Below are positions 24,371 through 34,795 of a stretch of 64,000 bases of DNA, in pieces. The position numbers and the translations under genes were made by a program. Position 1 is the first letter of the stretch. Every line of letters starts with the position of its first letter. Source of the stretch: Gluconacetobacter azotocaptans (GTDB lineage: Bacteria > Pseudomonadota > Alphaproteobacteria > Acetobacterales > Acetobacteraceae); NCBI RefSeq assembly GCF_014174355.1, contig NZ_JABEQF010000005.1:62001-126000 (forward strand), read 5' to 3'. Below the pieces are notes generated by a model, which was not told where the DNA came from, did not search any database, and saw only the letters and a program-made list of their open reading frames with translations.

Positions 24371-26724
24371 TGCCAAGTCCTGAACCCCGCCGCCCGTTTC
24401 GCCATGTCCGCGGCCTTGTCCGGGACGGGCACCCACAGGCACGCGGCACGCTGCTGGCCGCCACGATGCTGGCGGGCACGCTGGTGGGCGCCGCGGTACA
24501 GACCCATCGCGCCCGCGCGCAGGTCCGGCCCCTGCACGTCGATCTGGGCGGCCCGATGTCCGAAAAGGACCCGGTGACCTTCCAGTCCGACACCGTCAAC
24601 TACGACAATCCCAACGGCATCGTGACTTGGTCGGGCAACGTCCAGATCTGGCAGAACGACCACGTCCTGCGCGCCGACACCGTCACCTACGACCGCAATA
24701 CCGGCATCGCCGCCGCGTCGGGCCATGTCGCGATGGTCGAACCCGACGGCACGGTGCTGTTCACCGACTATGCCGAACTGAGCAACGGCATGCGCGACGG
24801 CATCAGCACGCGCCTGCATATCCTGATGACCGACAACGCGAAGCTGGCGGCAAACGGCATGCGCCGGGTCGACGCGCGGGTGAACGACCTGGCCCGCGCG
24901 GTCTACACGGCGTGCGAGATCTGCGCGAAACATCCGCAACGCCCGCCCTTCTGGCAGTTGCGCGCCTACGACGCGACCCACGACACCGAACACAAGCGCA
25001 TAGATTTCCGCGATGCCTATGTGGACATGCTGGGCATCCCGGTCATGTATCTGCCCGCGTTCTCGATGTCCGATCCGTCCGTCAAGCGGCAGAGCGGGTT
25101 CCTGACACCCGGGATCACGCCGCACGACCGCTACCTGGGCGCTTACTTCACCATTCCCTATTACTGGGTGATCGACCGGCAGTCCGACATGACGATCCAG
25201 GGCCTGGTGTCGACCCGCACCGGGCCGCAGATCAGCACCCAGTACCGCAACGTCATGAATTTCGGCACCCTGAGCATCGTGGGGGGCGTCGCCTACGACA
25301 CCCACCGCCAGGGCTCCTACGTCAACACGTTCGGCAACACGGCCGAATCGACCAACGATCACGGCATCCAGGGCTACGTCTTCGCCCAGGGCAAGGCATC
25401 GATTTCGCGCAACTGGCGCGTGGGCGCCAACATCAACCTGGCCAGTTCGGCGAACTACATGCGTGACTACCGCATTTCCGGCTACGGCCAGGAAACGCTG
25501 TCGTCCAACGTCTATCTGGAAGGTTTCGGCACCGGCGCCTACTCACGGATCGACGCGCAGGCCTACCAGGGCCTGAACCAGGGCGTCATCCGCAACAGCG
25601 ACCTGCCCTGGGTGCTGCCCCGCTACACCTACAGCTATTTCGGGCAGCCCGACGCGCTGGGCGGGCGCTTCGCCCTCGACACCACCGATTTCTACGTCTA
25701 CCGCGCCAACGGCGTGTCGGACCAGCGCGGACAGCTCTCGCTGAACTGGGACCGGCCCTTCCACAACCGGCTGGGGCAGCTCTGGATGCTGACCCTGCAT
25801 CTGGAATCCGCAATCCATCGGGCAACGGCCCTGAACGAACAGCCGCTCTATGCCCCCACCATGCGCCAGCAGGTCACCGGGCAGGTCCTGCCGACCGTCG
25901 CGCTGAAGATGAACTGGCCGTTCCTGCGCACCTTCAACCGGGGCAAGGGCACGCAGATCCTCGAACCGATCGCCCAGATCATCGCGGCGCCCAATACCGG
26001 CAACGGCCGGACCAGCTACCTGCCGAACGAAGACAGCCTCAGCTATGAATTCACCGATTCCACGCTGTTCTCGCTGAACCGCTATCCGGGGACGGACCGC
26101 CTGGACGGCGGGTTGCGCGGCAATTTCGGCGTCCACGGCAACTGGACCTGGAACGGGCATGAAGTCGACACGCTGGTCGGCGAAAGCATCCAGGAACATA
26201 TCGAGCACGACCGCATTCCCTATTCGGGGCTGAACCACCATCTGTCGGACGTCGTCGCCCGCGCGCGCATCGCGCCGAGCCGCTTCATCGACGTTACGGG
26301 CCGGGTGCGCGTCGACCCCTATGCAAAGCGGATCGATTTCGGCGACGGGCTGATCAGCACCGGTGTCGACCATTTCCGCGTCACCGGCGGCTATGTCTAT
26401 GAACCGGTGACCCCGTACTATTATTATGCCACCAATATCCAGACCGGCGCGCCGCCGGCGGCCTACAATGCGCGGATGAACGAACTGACGCTCGGCGCCT
26501 CGACGAACTGGCAGCACTATCACCTGTCGGGATTCATCCGCCGCAGCCTGGCGCGGCAGCAATTCGTCGCCATGGGTGGCGACGCGGGCTACCAGAACGA
26601 CTGCTTCGCCTTCGATATCATGTATCTCAAGCAGTACACGTCCATCGGCGGCCAGCAGCGCAATTCGACCATTATGTTCACCCTGACTTTCAAGACCATC
26701 GGGTCCTTTGGTATCCATGGCTGA
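24370..26724 (+). CDS. lptD: LPS assembly outer-membrane protein LptD
   Basis: Inserts lipopolysaccharide into the outer leaflet. The 784-residue protein has an N-terminal signal region (about 25-51, ending near HRARAQ), an OstA-like periplasmic jellyroll (about 68-170, SGNVQIWQNDHVLRADTVTYD) and a large beta-barrel domain with alternating hydrophobic strands and the motif LGIPVMYLPAFSMSDPSVKRQSGFLTPG. A Cys pair is visible in TACEICAKH. It is shares one base with the lptG stop and overlaps the surA start. Confidence 0.94.
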   Translation: MPSPEPRRPFRHVRGLVRDGHPQARGTLLAATMLAGTLVGAAVQTHRARAQVRPLHVDLGGPMSEKDPVTFQSDTVNYDNPNGIVTWSGNVQIWQNDHVLRADTVTYDRNTGIAAASGHVAMVEPDGTVLFTDYAELSNGMRDGISTRLHILMTDNAKLAANGMRRVDARVNDLARAVYTACEICAKHPQRPPFWQLRAYDATHDTEHKRIDFRDAYVDMLGIPVMYLPAFSMSDPSVKRQSGFLTPGITPHDRYLGAYFTIPYYWVIDRQSDMTIQGLVSTRTGPQISTQYRNVMNFGTLSIVGGVAYDTHRQGSYVNTFGNTAESTNDHGIQGYVFAQGKASISRNWRVGANINLASSANYMRDYRISGYGQETLSSNVYLEGFGTGAYSRIDAQAYQGLNQGVIRNSDLPWVLPRYTYSYFGQPDALGGRFALDTTDFYVYRANGVSDQRGQLSLNWDRPFHNRLGQLWMLTLHLESAIHRATALNEQPLYAPTMRQQVTGQVLPTVALKMNWPFLRTFNRGKGTQILEPIAQIIAAPNTGNGRTSYLPNEDSLSYEFTDSTLFSLNRYPGTDRLDGGLRGNFGVHGNWTWNGHEVDTLVGESIQEHIEHDRIPYSGLNHHLSDVVARARIAPSRFIDVTGRVRVDPYAKRIDFGDGLISTGVDHFRVTGGYVYEPVTPYYYYATNIQTGAPPAAYNARMNELTLGASTNWQHYHLSGFIRRSLARQQFVAMGGDAGYQNDCFAFDIMYLKQYTSIGGQQRNSTIMFTLTFKTIGSFGIHG

Positions 26725-28108
26725 CCACATGCATAAGAGACCGAACAGCATGCGAGCCCGCTTTTCCAAGACCGCGTTTCCCCCGCACGGTAGCAGGACC
26801 GGCCGTGGCGTCCTGTCGTTCGCCCTGGCGGCCGGACTTGCGGCCTGCGTCGGCGGCGCGGCGCTGGCCGCCCCGCCGGCGCCGGTTGCGGACGATGTGT
26901 CGATCCACCAGGATTCGATCGTCGCGGTCATCAACGGCACGGTGCTGACCCGCCGCGACGTCGACAATCGCGGCCGCCTGTTCGCCCTGTCGTCCGGCCT
27001 GAACGTCAGCGACGAGGTCATGACGCGCCTGCGCCCGCAGATCGTCCGGCAGTTGATCGACGAGCGCCTGCGCCAGCAGGAAATGCTCTCGCGGCACATC
27101 AACGTCCCGCCCGAGCAGATCGCAGCCTCGATCGCCGATATCGAGCATCGCAACGGCATGCCCCAGAACGCGCTGCGCGACCGGCTGGCCCAGGACGGGA
27201 TCTCGCTGACCACCCTGATCGACCAGATCCGCGTGCAACTGGGCTGGACGCAGGTGCTGCGCGAGGAGATGGGCGCGCGCGGCCGCACCACCGCCGCCGA
27301 AATCGCCCAGCGCGAGGAAGCGCTGCGGCACGAGGACGGCAAGCCGCAGTACATGATCAGCGAAATCTTCGTGCCGGTCGATGATCCCCGCCATTCCGAG
27401 AACGAGCTGAAATTCACCGAGACGGTCATCCAGGAACTGCGCAACGGCGCCCCCTTCCCCATCGTCGCCGCCCAGTTTTCGCAGAACCAGTCGGCGCTGG
27501 ATGGCGGCATGATGGGCTGGGTACAGGAAGACAGCCTCGATCCGCAGGTCGTGGCGGTGGTCCGGCAGATGCCGATCGGCGCCATTTCCAACCCTATCCG
27601 GGTCGCAGGCGGTTTCGTCATCGCGACCCTGGAGGGCCGCCGCACGGTCGGCCACCAGATGGGCACGGTGCTGTCGCTGCGTCAGGCCTTCCTGCCGTTC
27701 ACGACGCAGCTGAACCCCCAGAACCCGACCGAGCAGCAACGGGCGACCCTGCAGCAGGCGACGCAGATTTCGAACAGCGCGCATTCGTGCGAAGATCTGG
27801 AGGCGGTCAATCGCAAATACGGCGAGAAGCGTCCGTCCAACCCTGGGGAGCTGGTGCTGGAGCGCATCAATCCGCAGATGCAGCAGGTGCTGGCCGGCCT
27901 GGCGGTGGGCAAGGCCAGCCGTCCCCTGGTCTCGACCGACGGGATCGAGATCCTGATGGTCTGCGGCCGCCAGCAGAAGAATTTCGCCCAGCAGACCCCC
28001 AGCGAGATCGCGGACCAACTGCTGAACGAACGGGTCGAACAGACGTCGCGGCAGCTGAACCGCGACCTGCACCGCCGCGCCGTCATCGAAATGCGCTCGA
28101 AGGCATGA
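26717..28108 (+). CDS. surA: Periplasmic chaperone/peptidyl-prolyl isomerase SurA
   Basis: Escorts outer-membrane proteins such as LptD across the periplasm. The 463-residue protein has a signal peptide (hydrophobic core VLSFALAAGLAACVGGAALA), a SurA N-terminal domain (SIVAVINGTVLTRRDVDNR and VRQLIDERLRQQEM), one clear parvulin domain (about 205-305, ISEIFVPVDDP to VATLEGRR) and a degenerate second one. Starts at 26717, 26729 or 26750 are possible; I used the first ATG, which overlaps the lptD stop by eight bases. In many proteobacteria pdxA follows surA, but here ksgA follows directly. Confidence 0.92.
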   Translation: MADHMHKRPNSMRARFSKTAFPPHGSRTGRGVLSFALAAGLAACVGGAALAAPPAPVADDVSIHQDSIVAVINGTVLTRRDVDNRGRLFALSSGLNVSDEVMTRLRPQIVRQLIDERLRQQEMLSRHINVPPEQIAASIADIEHRNGMPQNALRDRLAQDGISLTTLIDQIRVQLGWTQVLREEMGARGRTTAAEIAQREEALRHEDGKPQYMISEIFVPVDDPRHSENELKFTETVIQELRNGAPFPIVAAQFSQNQSALDGGMMGWVQEDSLDPQVVAVVRQMPIGAISNPIRVAGGFVIATLEGRRTVGHQMGTVLSLRQAFLPFTTQLNPQNPTEQQRATLQQATQISNSAHSCEDLEAVNRKYGEKRPSNPGELVLERINPQMQQVLAGLAVGKASRPLVSTDGIEILMVCGRQQKNFAQQTPSEIADQLLNERVEQTSRQLNRDLHRRAVIEMRSKA

Positions 28109-28118
28109 GGACCGGCTC

Positions 28119-28982
28119 CTGACCATCCCCCTTCCCGGCGGGACGGCCGATCTCGAACCGCTGCGCGAGGTCATCGCCCGGCACGGGTTGGACGCACGCA
28201 AGGCACTGGGCCAGCATTTCCTGCTGGACCCGGGCATCACCACGCGCATCGCCGCCCTGGCCGGCGACCTCGCGGGCCGTCATGTCGTCGAGGTCGGACC
28301 CGGCCCCGGCGGCCTGACCCGCGCCCTGCTGGACAGCCCCGCCGAGACCGTCACGGCGGTGGAGATCGACCCGCGCGCCGTGGCGGTGATCGGCGAACTT
28401 GCCGCCCTGTTCCCCCAGCGCCTGCGCCTGGTCGAAGCCGATGCCACGCGCCAGGATCTTGCCGCGCTGTGCCCGGCGCCGCGCCAGGTGGTGGCCAACC
28501 TGCCCTATAATGTCGGAACGCCCCTGCTGGTCGGCTGGCTGCGACAGGCGGCCCAGTGGGAACGGCTGACCCTGATGTTCCAGATGGAGGTGGCCGAGCG
28601 GATCTGCGCCGCCCCGGACACGCCGCATTATGGTCGCCTGGCGGTGCTGGCGCAGTGGACCAGCGTGTGCGCTCTGGTGATGCGAATCCCGCCCGGGGCA
28701 TTCTCGCCGCCCCCCAAGGTCTATTCCGCCGTCGTCAGCCTGACCCCGCATGCGACCCAGCCGGACCCCGCCCTGTTTCGCGCCATGGAGCAGGTCACGG
28801 CCGCCGCCTTCGGCCAGCGGCGCAAGATGCTGCGCGGCGCATTACGCCCACTGGGGGGCGAAACCCTGCTGGCGGCCGCCGGCATCAGCGGCGAACGCCG
28901 GGCCGAAACGCTGGACATCGCTGAATTCGACCGCCTGGCGCACTGCCACCTGGCACGGATTGGCGGACGCGCGGACGGCTGA
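28119..28982 (+). CDS. ksgA: 16S rRNA dimethyladenosine transferase KsgA, probable CTG start
   Basis: Dimethylates A1518 and A1519 of 16S rRNA. The frame shows LREVIARHGLDARKALGQHFLLD, SAM motif VVEVGPGPGGLT, VEADA, and the catalytic NLPYN(V) motif followed by a C-terminal helical domain. The conserved N-terminal residues (LREVIARHGL) lie upstream of the first conventional start, TTG 28188. The only reasonable start is CTG 28119, which has GAGG eight bases upstream (28107-28110), 11 bases after the surA stop. This gives 287 residues, normal for KsgA. Starting at 28188 would remove about 23 conserved residues. Confidence 0.9.
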   Translation: MTIPLPGGTADLEPLREVIARHGLDARKALGQHFLLDPGITTRIAALAGDLAGRHVVEVGPGPGGLTRALLDSPAETVTAVEIDPRAVAVIGELAALFPQRLRLVEADATRQDLAALCPAPRQVVANLPYNVGTPLLVGWLRQAAQWERLTLMFQMEVAERICAAPDTPHYGRLAVLAQWTSVCALVMRIPPGAFSPPPKVYSAVVSLTPHATQPDPALFRAMEQVTAAAFGQRRKMLRGALRPLGGETLLAAAGISGERRAETLDIAEFDRLAHCHLARIGGRADG

Positions 28983-28996
28983 CGCCATCCCGCCTC

Positions 28997-30307
28997 TCAG
29001 CCGCCCGTTTTCGCCGTCTTCCGACGCGGGGCACGCCGAGCGGGCGCCTTGCCGCCGACCGCCAGGGGTTCCTCCACGTTATCCGCGACGCAGGACAGGG
29101 CCGCCGCACGTTCGGTGTCGAGCATATAATCCCGCGTCAGCGGCACGGCGTCGATCGACCGCGTGATCTGAAGCTGGAAATTCATGTGCCCCTGCACCCG
29201 GAACGACAGTTCCGCGCCGACCAGATAGAATTCGAACATCCGGCAGAACCGTTCGTCATACATGGCGGCGACCCGCGCGCGGCTGGCGGCGAAACGTTCG
29301 CGCCACAGGGCGATGGTCTTCGCGTAATGCAGGCGCAGCACTTCGCAATCCGTGACCCACAGGCCCGATTTCTCGATCGCCGCGAAGGTCTCGCTCAACG
29401 AGGGTGAGTACCCGCCGGGGAAGATATAGCGGTCGATCCAGGGGTTGGTCGATCCGGGGCCGTCATTGCGGCCGATGGAATGCAGCAGCATCACGCCGTC
29501 CTCGGCCAGGATGTCGTGCACGATGCCGAAGAACTGCCGGTAATGGCCGACGCCGACATGTTCGAACATGCCGACCGACACGATGCGGTCATACCGCCGG
29601 GTCACCGCGCGATAATCCACCAGTTCGAAACGGACCCGATCGGACAGGCCTTCCTCGGCCGCGCGCCGGCGCGCGACGCCCAGCTGCTCCTCGGACAGGG
29701 TGATCCCGGTGACCCGCGCGCCATAGTCCCGCGCCAGGGTCAGCGCCATGCCCCCCCAGCCACAGCCGATGTCCAGGACCTCCAGGTCCGGCCGGTCCAG
29801 GCGCAGCTTGGCGGCGATGTGGCGTTTCTTGGCCTCCTGCGCCTCGTCCAGCGTCTCGTCCCCGCGTGGGAAATAGGCGCAGGAATATTGCCGGTCCCGG
29901 TCGAGAAACAGGTCGTACAGCGCGCCGTTCAGATCATAATGGTGGGCGACGTTCCGCCGCGACCGCGACGCCGGGTTGAACTGCGTCCAGGTTCGCTTGC
30001 CATAGCGCACCAGGCTCGCGACCATCTCGCCGGCATGGCCTGTCCCCATGCTGTTGGTCATCAGCAGGTCCAGCAGGTCGTACAGCGTGCAGCCGTCGGG
30101 TACGACGGCACCGTCCATGTAGGCTTCGCCGAACGCCAGGCCGGGATTGAAGATCAGCCGGCGCTCGACCGACGGGTAAAGAATCCGCATCGCCGCCACG
30201 GGGCCCGGTGCGCCGACGTAGGTACGGCGCGTTCCGTCGGCAAAGACGACGTCCAGCCGCCCCCGGGAGATGAAACTGCGAAGGACCCTGTCGATTACGG
30301 GCGTCAT
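28997..30307 (-). CDS. cfa: Cyclopropane-fatty-acyl-phospholipid synthase
   Basis: Adds a methylene from SAM across double bonds of membrane phospholipid acyl chains, a stationary-phase and acid-stress adaptation important in acetic-acid bacteria. The 436-residue protein has an N-terminal lipid-binding domain (GEAYMDGAVV) and a methyltransferase domain with VLDIGCGWGGMALTLA, VTGITLSEEQL, VGMFEHVG, DRYIFPGGYSPS and the C-terminal WRERF motif. A basic Arg/Lys/Pro tail ends the protein. GGAG lies eight bases before ATG 30307. Convergent with ksgA (14-base gap). Confidence 0.95.
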   Translation of the reverse strand: MTPVIDRVLRSFISRGRLDVVFADGTRRTYVGAPGPVAAMRILYPSVERRLIFNPGLAFGEAYMDGAVVPDGCTLYDLLDLLMTNSMGTGHAGEMVASLVRYGKRTWTQFNPASRSRRNVAHHYDLNGALYDLFLDRDRQYSCAYFPRGDETLDEAQEAKKRHIAAKLRLDRPDLEVLDIGCGWGGMALTLARDYGARVTGITLSEEQLGVARRRAAEEGLSDRVRFELVDYRAVTRRYDRIVSVGMFEHVGVGHYRQFFGIVHDILAEDGVMLLHSIGRNDGPGSTNPWIDRYIFPGGYSPSLSETFAAIEKSGLWVTDCEVLRLHYAKTIALWRERFAASRARVAAMYDERFCRMFEFYLVGAELSFRVQGHMNFQLQITRSIDAVPLTRDYMLDTERAAALSCVADNVEEPLAVGGKAPARRAPRRKTAKTGG

Positions 30308-30403
30308 TGGCGCTTCTCCATGCAGTTCGCATGGCAAACATGACCGCTGGATGACGATCCGTAAAGAACCGGAATGGAGACTTTCCCCAGCCTTTCCAAA
30401 GAC

Positions 30404-30438
30404 AAAGGCCCGGGGGAGCGATGCTCCCCCGGGCCTTT
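30404..30438 (-). terminator. Strong hairpin terminator of the S6-S18-L9 operon
   Basis: A perfect 16-base stem (30404-30419 with 30423-30438) closes a three-base loop. On the minus strand it is followed by TTTGTCTTT, so it should terminate transcripts arriving from rplI, whose stop is about 45 bases before it. It lies also upstream of cfa and insulates that gene. Confidence 0.88.
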
Positions 30439-30482
30439 GCAGACGTCTGCGGCGCGCAACGCGCCACAGGATGCCCGATGGA

Positions 30483-31055
30483 TCAGGCTTCCGCCGCGTC
30501 CTCGGCCGCCGTCTCCTCGACGAGGGCTTCCTCGACGAAGCCCGACGGCTCGTCGTCCTCGACGCCGATGGCCTCGCCGCGCGCCTGGCGCTCGGCCTCT
30601 TCTTCCGACCGGGCCACGTTCACGGTGACGGGGATCGACACTTCCGGATGCAGGGCAACGCGGACCTCATACAGGCCCAGCTGCTTGATCGGATCGGCCA
30701 GCACCACCTGCGAACGCGCGACGGTCAGACCGGCGGCGGTCGTCGCCTCGGCGATGTCGCGGGTCGTGACCGAACCGTACAGGCTGCCGCTGTCGCCGGC
30801 CTGGCGGATCAGCACGACGACCAGGCCGTGCATCCGCTCGGACAGGCGCTCGGCCTCCTCGCGGCGCTTGATGTTCAGCGCCTCGAGCTGCACGCGCTCG
30901 CGGTCAAACCGCTCGCGGTTCAGGGCGTTGGCGCGAATGGCCTTGCCCTGCGGCAGCAGGAAGTTGCGCGCGTATCCCGGCTTGACCTTCACGATCTCGC
31001 CCATCTGGCCCAGCTTCTCGACGCGCTGGAGCAGGATCAGTTCTACTGCGGACAT
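30483..31055 (-). CDS. rplI: Ribosomal protein bL9 with acidic C-terminal extension
   Basis: Large-subunit protein L9. The 190-residue sequence starts [39 protein letters not shown], the L9 signature, followed by the long connecting helix (about 41-75) and the C-terminal domain. It is about 40 residues longer than E. coli L9 (149); the extra tail is strongly acidic (clusters such as [12 protein letters not shown]). Last gene of the rpsF-rpsR-rplI operon, 11 bases after rpsR. Confidence 0.96.
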   Translation of the reverse strand: MSAVELILLQRVEKLGQMGEIVKVKPGYARNFLLPQGKAIRANALNRERFDRERVQLEALNIKRREEAERLSERMHGLVVVLIRQAGDSGSLYGSVTTRDIAEATTAAGLTVARSQVVLADPIKQLGLYEVRVALHPEVSIPVTVNVARSEEEAERQARGEAIGVEDDEPSGFVEEALVEETAAEDAAEA

Positions 31056-31066
31056 GACCTGTCTCC

Positions 31067-31342
31067 TCAGCCGACGATGTAGGGCAGAAGGGACAGGAAG
31101 CGGGCCCGCTTGATCGCCTGGGCCAGCTCACGCTGCTTCTTCGCGGACACCGCGGTGATGCGGCTGGGAACGATCTTGCCACGCTCGGACAGGAAGCGGC
31201 TCAGCAGGCGCACGTCCTTGTAGTCGATCTTCGGCGCGTTCGGGCCGGAGAACGGGCAGGATTTGCGACGGCGATAGAACGGCCGGCGGGCACCCACGGC
31301 CACGCGACGGGCGGCGGGATTGATCTCGGTGGTGTCAGACAT
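31067..31342 (-). CDS. rpsR: Ribosomal protein bS18
   Basis: Small-subunit protein S18, which binds S6. The 91-residue protein contains the diagnostic [37 protein letters not shown] and [21 protein letters not shown] segments. It lies 6 bases after rpsF and 11 bases before rplI, the standard order. Confidence 0.97.
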   Translation of the reverse strand: MSDTTEINPAARRVAVGARRPFYRRRKSCPFSGPNAPKIDYKDVRLLSRFLSERGKIVPSRITAVSAKKQRELAQAIKRARFLSLLPYIVG

Positions 31343-31348
31343 GAATTC

Positions 31349-31840
31349 TTACTCCGCTTCGCCGTCGGTGTCGCGCGCGTCTTCACGCTCGCCGCGCGCC
31401 CGGAACTCCTCGCGATCGTCGTAGCTGCGACGGCCACCGCCGCCGCCACCGCCGCCGCGTCCGCTCTCGAACCGGCCGGTGGGCTTCGGACCACGGAAGC
31501 CGCGCTCGCGCTCGTCGCCCTTGCGGGACAGGATCACGGACGGCGCCTCGTCGATCTCGTCGACGCGCAGGGTCAGGACGCGCATCACGTCCTCGTTCAG
31601 GCTCAGCTGACGCTCGATTTCCTTGATCGTCTCGGACTTCGCATCCAGACCCAGAAGCATGTAATGCCCCTTGCGGTTCTTCTTGATGCGATAGGCCAGG
31701 CTGCGCAGGCCCCAATATTCGCGCTTCTTGACGGCGCCGCCTTCGGCTTCCAGCAGGCTGGCGATCCCGTCGGCGACGGCCTCGACCTGCTGCTGCGACA
31801 CGTCATTACGCGCGATGAACACAGTTTCATACAACGGCAT
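31349..31840 (-). CDS. rpsF: Ribosomal protein bS6 with Gly/Arg-rich C-terminal extension
   Basis: Small-subunit protein S6. The 163-residue protein has the S6 core MPLYETVFIARNDVSQQQVE to LTLRVDEIDEAPSVI (about 1-105), then a tail of about 55 residues with a run of eight glycines flanked by arginines and a mixed-charge end (REEFRARGEREDARD). Such tails occur in other alphaproteobacteria but are not needed for the fold. First gene of the operon; the promoter lies in the 189 bases upstream. Confidence 0.96.
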   Translation of the reverse strand: MPLYETVFIARNDVSQQQVEAVADGIASLLEAEGGAVKKREYWGLRSLAYRIKKNRKGHYMLLGLDAKSETIKEIERQLSLNEDVMRVLTLRVDEIDEAPSVILSRKGDERERGFRGPKPTGRFESGRGGGGGGGGRRSYDDREEFRARGEREDARDTDGEAE

Positions 31841-31868
31841 GGGAACTCCCTTCGGATAAAATCAACCC

Positions 31869-31887
31869 GACCGCGCCGGACACGGTC
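31869..31887 (-). promoter_or_regulatory. Possible S6:S18 autoregulatory leader hairpin
   Basis: On the minus strand, GACCG-tgtccggcg-CGGTC forms a 5-base stem with CCG in the loop, 29 bases before the rpsF start. The known S6:S18 leader motif displays a CCG in a hairpin near rpsF. The match is short, so this is tentative. Confidence 0.3.
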
Positions 31888-32002
31888 CGCACGGCGCCCC
31901 TCCCGCGGGGCATGGGTATAGCCGGGGCGATGCCGCGCCCGGGCAGGGAAGGAGGGGTGTGAAGCACGAACCCCGCCCGGCCACAAGGGAAAACTCCGCC
32001 AC

Positions 32003-32020
32003 AGGCCGAAAAATCGGCCT
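32003..32020 (-). terminator. Hairpin after the GNAT gene
   Basis: AGGCCGA and TCGGCCT form a perfect 7-base stem with a four-base loop, ten bases beyond the stop of the acetyltransferase gene on the minus strand. There is no strong T-run, so termination would be inefficient or Rho-assisted. The remaining part of this 189-base gap should hold the rpsF promoter. Confidence 0.5.
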
Positions 32021-32029
32021 TCAGGCCCC

Positions 32030-32608
32030 TCAGAGACGCAAAGCGGCGGGGACGACCAGCCCAAGCGCGTCGGGAATGTCCCAGATTTCGCGCATGGTGC
32101 GGACCTGCCGGAAGCCTGCGCGCAGGTAGGTGTCCAACGCACGCGGATGGTCGGCCGAACAGGTATTCACCCGCACGCTGGCCGGATGGAACGCCCAGGC
32201 GGCGTCGAGCGCCGCACGCAGGAAGGCCTGCCCTACCCCGCGCCCGATCTGGTCGGGCATCAGGCCGAAATAGGCCAGGTTCACTTCGCCGGCCACGCGG
32301 CAGTCCAGTTCGAAGAACCCGCCGATCCGCCCATCCTGCCACAGCACGTTCACCCGGATACCGGGATCGCGCAGCAGTGCGCCCAGTTCGGCATCCGGCA
32401 TCGTCCGGCGCAGCCACCAGCAGTAATCCTGCCCGACGCCGTCATACAGGCTGCGATAGAGCGCGATGTCGGGGGCCGGATGGTGGACGATGCGATACCC
32501 GTCCGGCAACGCCGGCGCCGGGCCGGCGGGCGGACGGTCCATGCACAGGAACGTCACCACCACCGCCGCGCGGGTCATCGGCCCGGCGGGCCGGTTCAGG
32601 GCGCCCAT
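32030..32608 (-). CDS. GNAT family N-acetyltransferase
   Basis: A 192-residue GNAT protein of unknown substrate. The acetyl-CoA-binding motif A is seen as [25 protein letters not shown] (V/L-x-x-x-x-G-x-G-x-G/A type) and the later [21 protein letters not shown] is a typical motif B. The first ATG in frame is 32608, which overlaps the rpoD stop region slightly; a TTG at 32632 and an ATG at 32578 are alternatives. It follows rpoD on the same strand and probably shares its transcript. Confidence 0.82.
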   Translation of the reverse strand: MGALNRPAGPMTRAAVVVTFLCMDRPPAGPAPALPDGYRIVHHPAPDIALYRSLYDGVGQDYCWWLRRTMPDAELGALLRDPGIRVNVLWQDGRIGGFFELDCRVAGEVNLAYFGLMPDQIGRGVGQAFLRAALDAAWAFHPASVRVNTCSADHPRALDTYLRAGFRQVRTMREIWDIPDALGLVVPAALRL

Positions 32609-32618
32609 CAGGCCCGGA

Positions 32619-34580
<1,962 letters not shown>

Positions 34581-34795
34581 CGCCTGCCTAATCCCTACCT
34601 GCTATGCTGCCGCGGCGTCCGCCCCCGCGACGACATCACGGCCCGTTTCGGCATGCCGGCCCCACGCCCTTGGGGCCATGGCGCGCGAACGGACACGAAA
34701 CGGCCATTCTATCGCATCTGACAATTTACAGTGTCGTGCAGGTGGTCGATTCGAGCGGTGAAGTCAAGGGCCGGCGCCCCGCCGGGCAAAAAACC
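34581..34795 (-). promoter_or_regulatory. dnaG-rpoD intergenic region with hairpins and a candidate rpoD promoter
   Basis: This 215-base gap has no gene. On the minus strand it begins with a T-run just after the dnaG stop, then a GC-rich hairpin (about 34770-34787), and further on a TAGAAT box (revcomp of 34708-34713) that could serve as a -10 element. A second hairpin, GGCCCC-8-GGGGCC, lies at about 34660-34679. An internal promoter giving rpoD independent expression is likely, as in other macromolecular synthesis operons; no clear -35 is visible. Confidence 0.4.

Noticed and set aside
31430-31465. Trinucleotide repeat as a possible phase-variable tract
   Set aside because: It encodes the poly-glycine tail of S6; changes in multiples of three would not alter frame, so there is no on/off switch.
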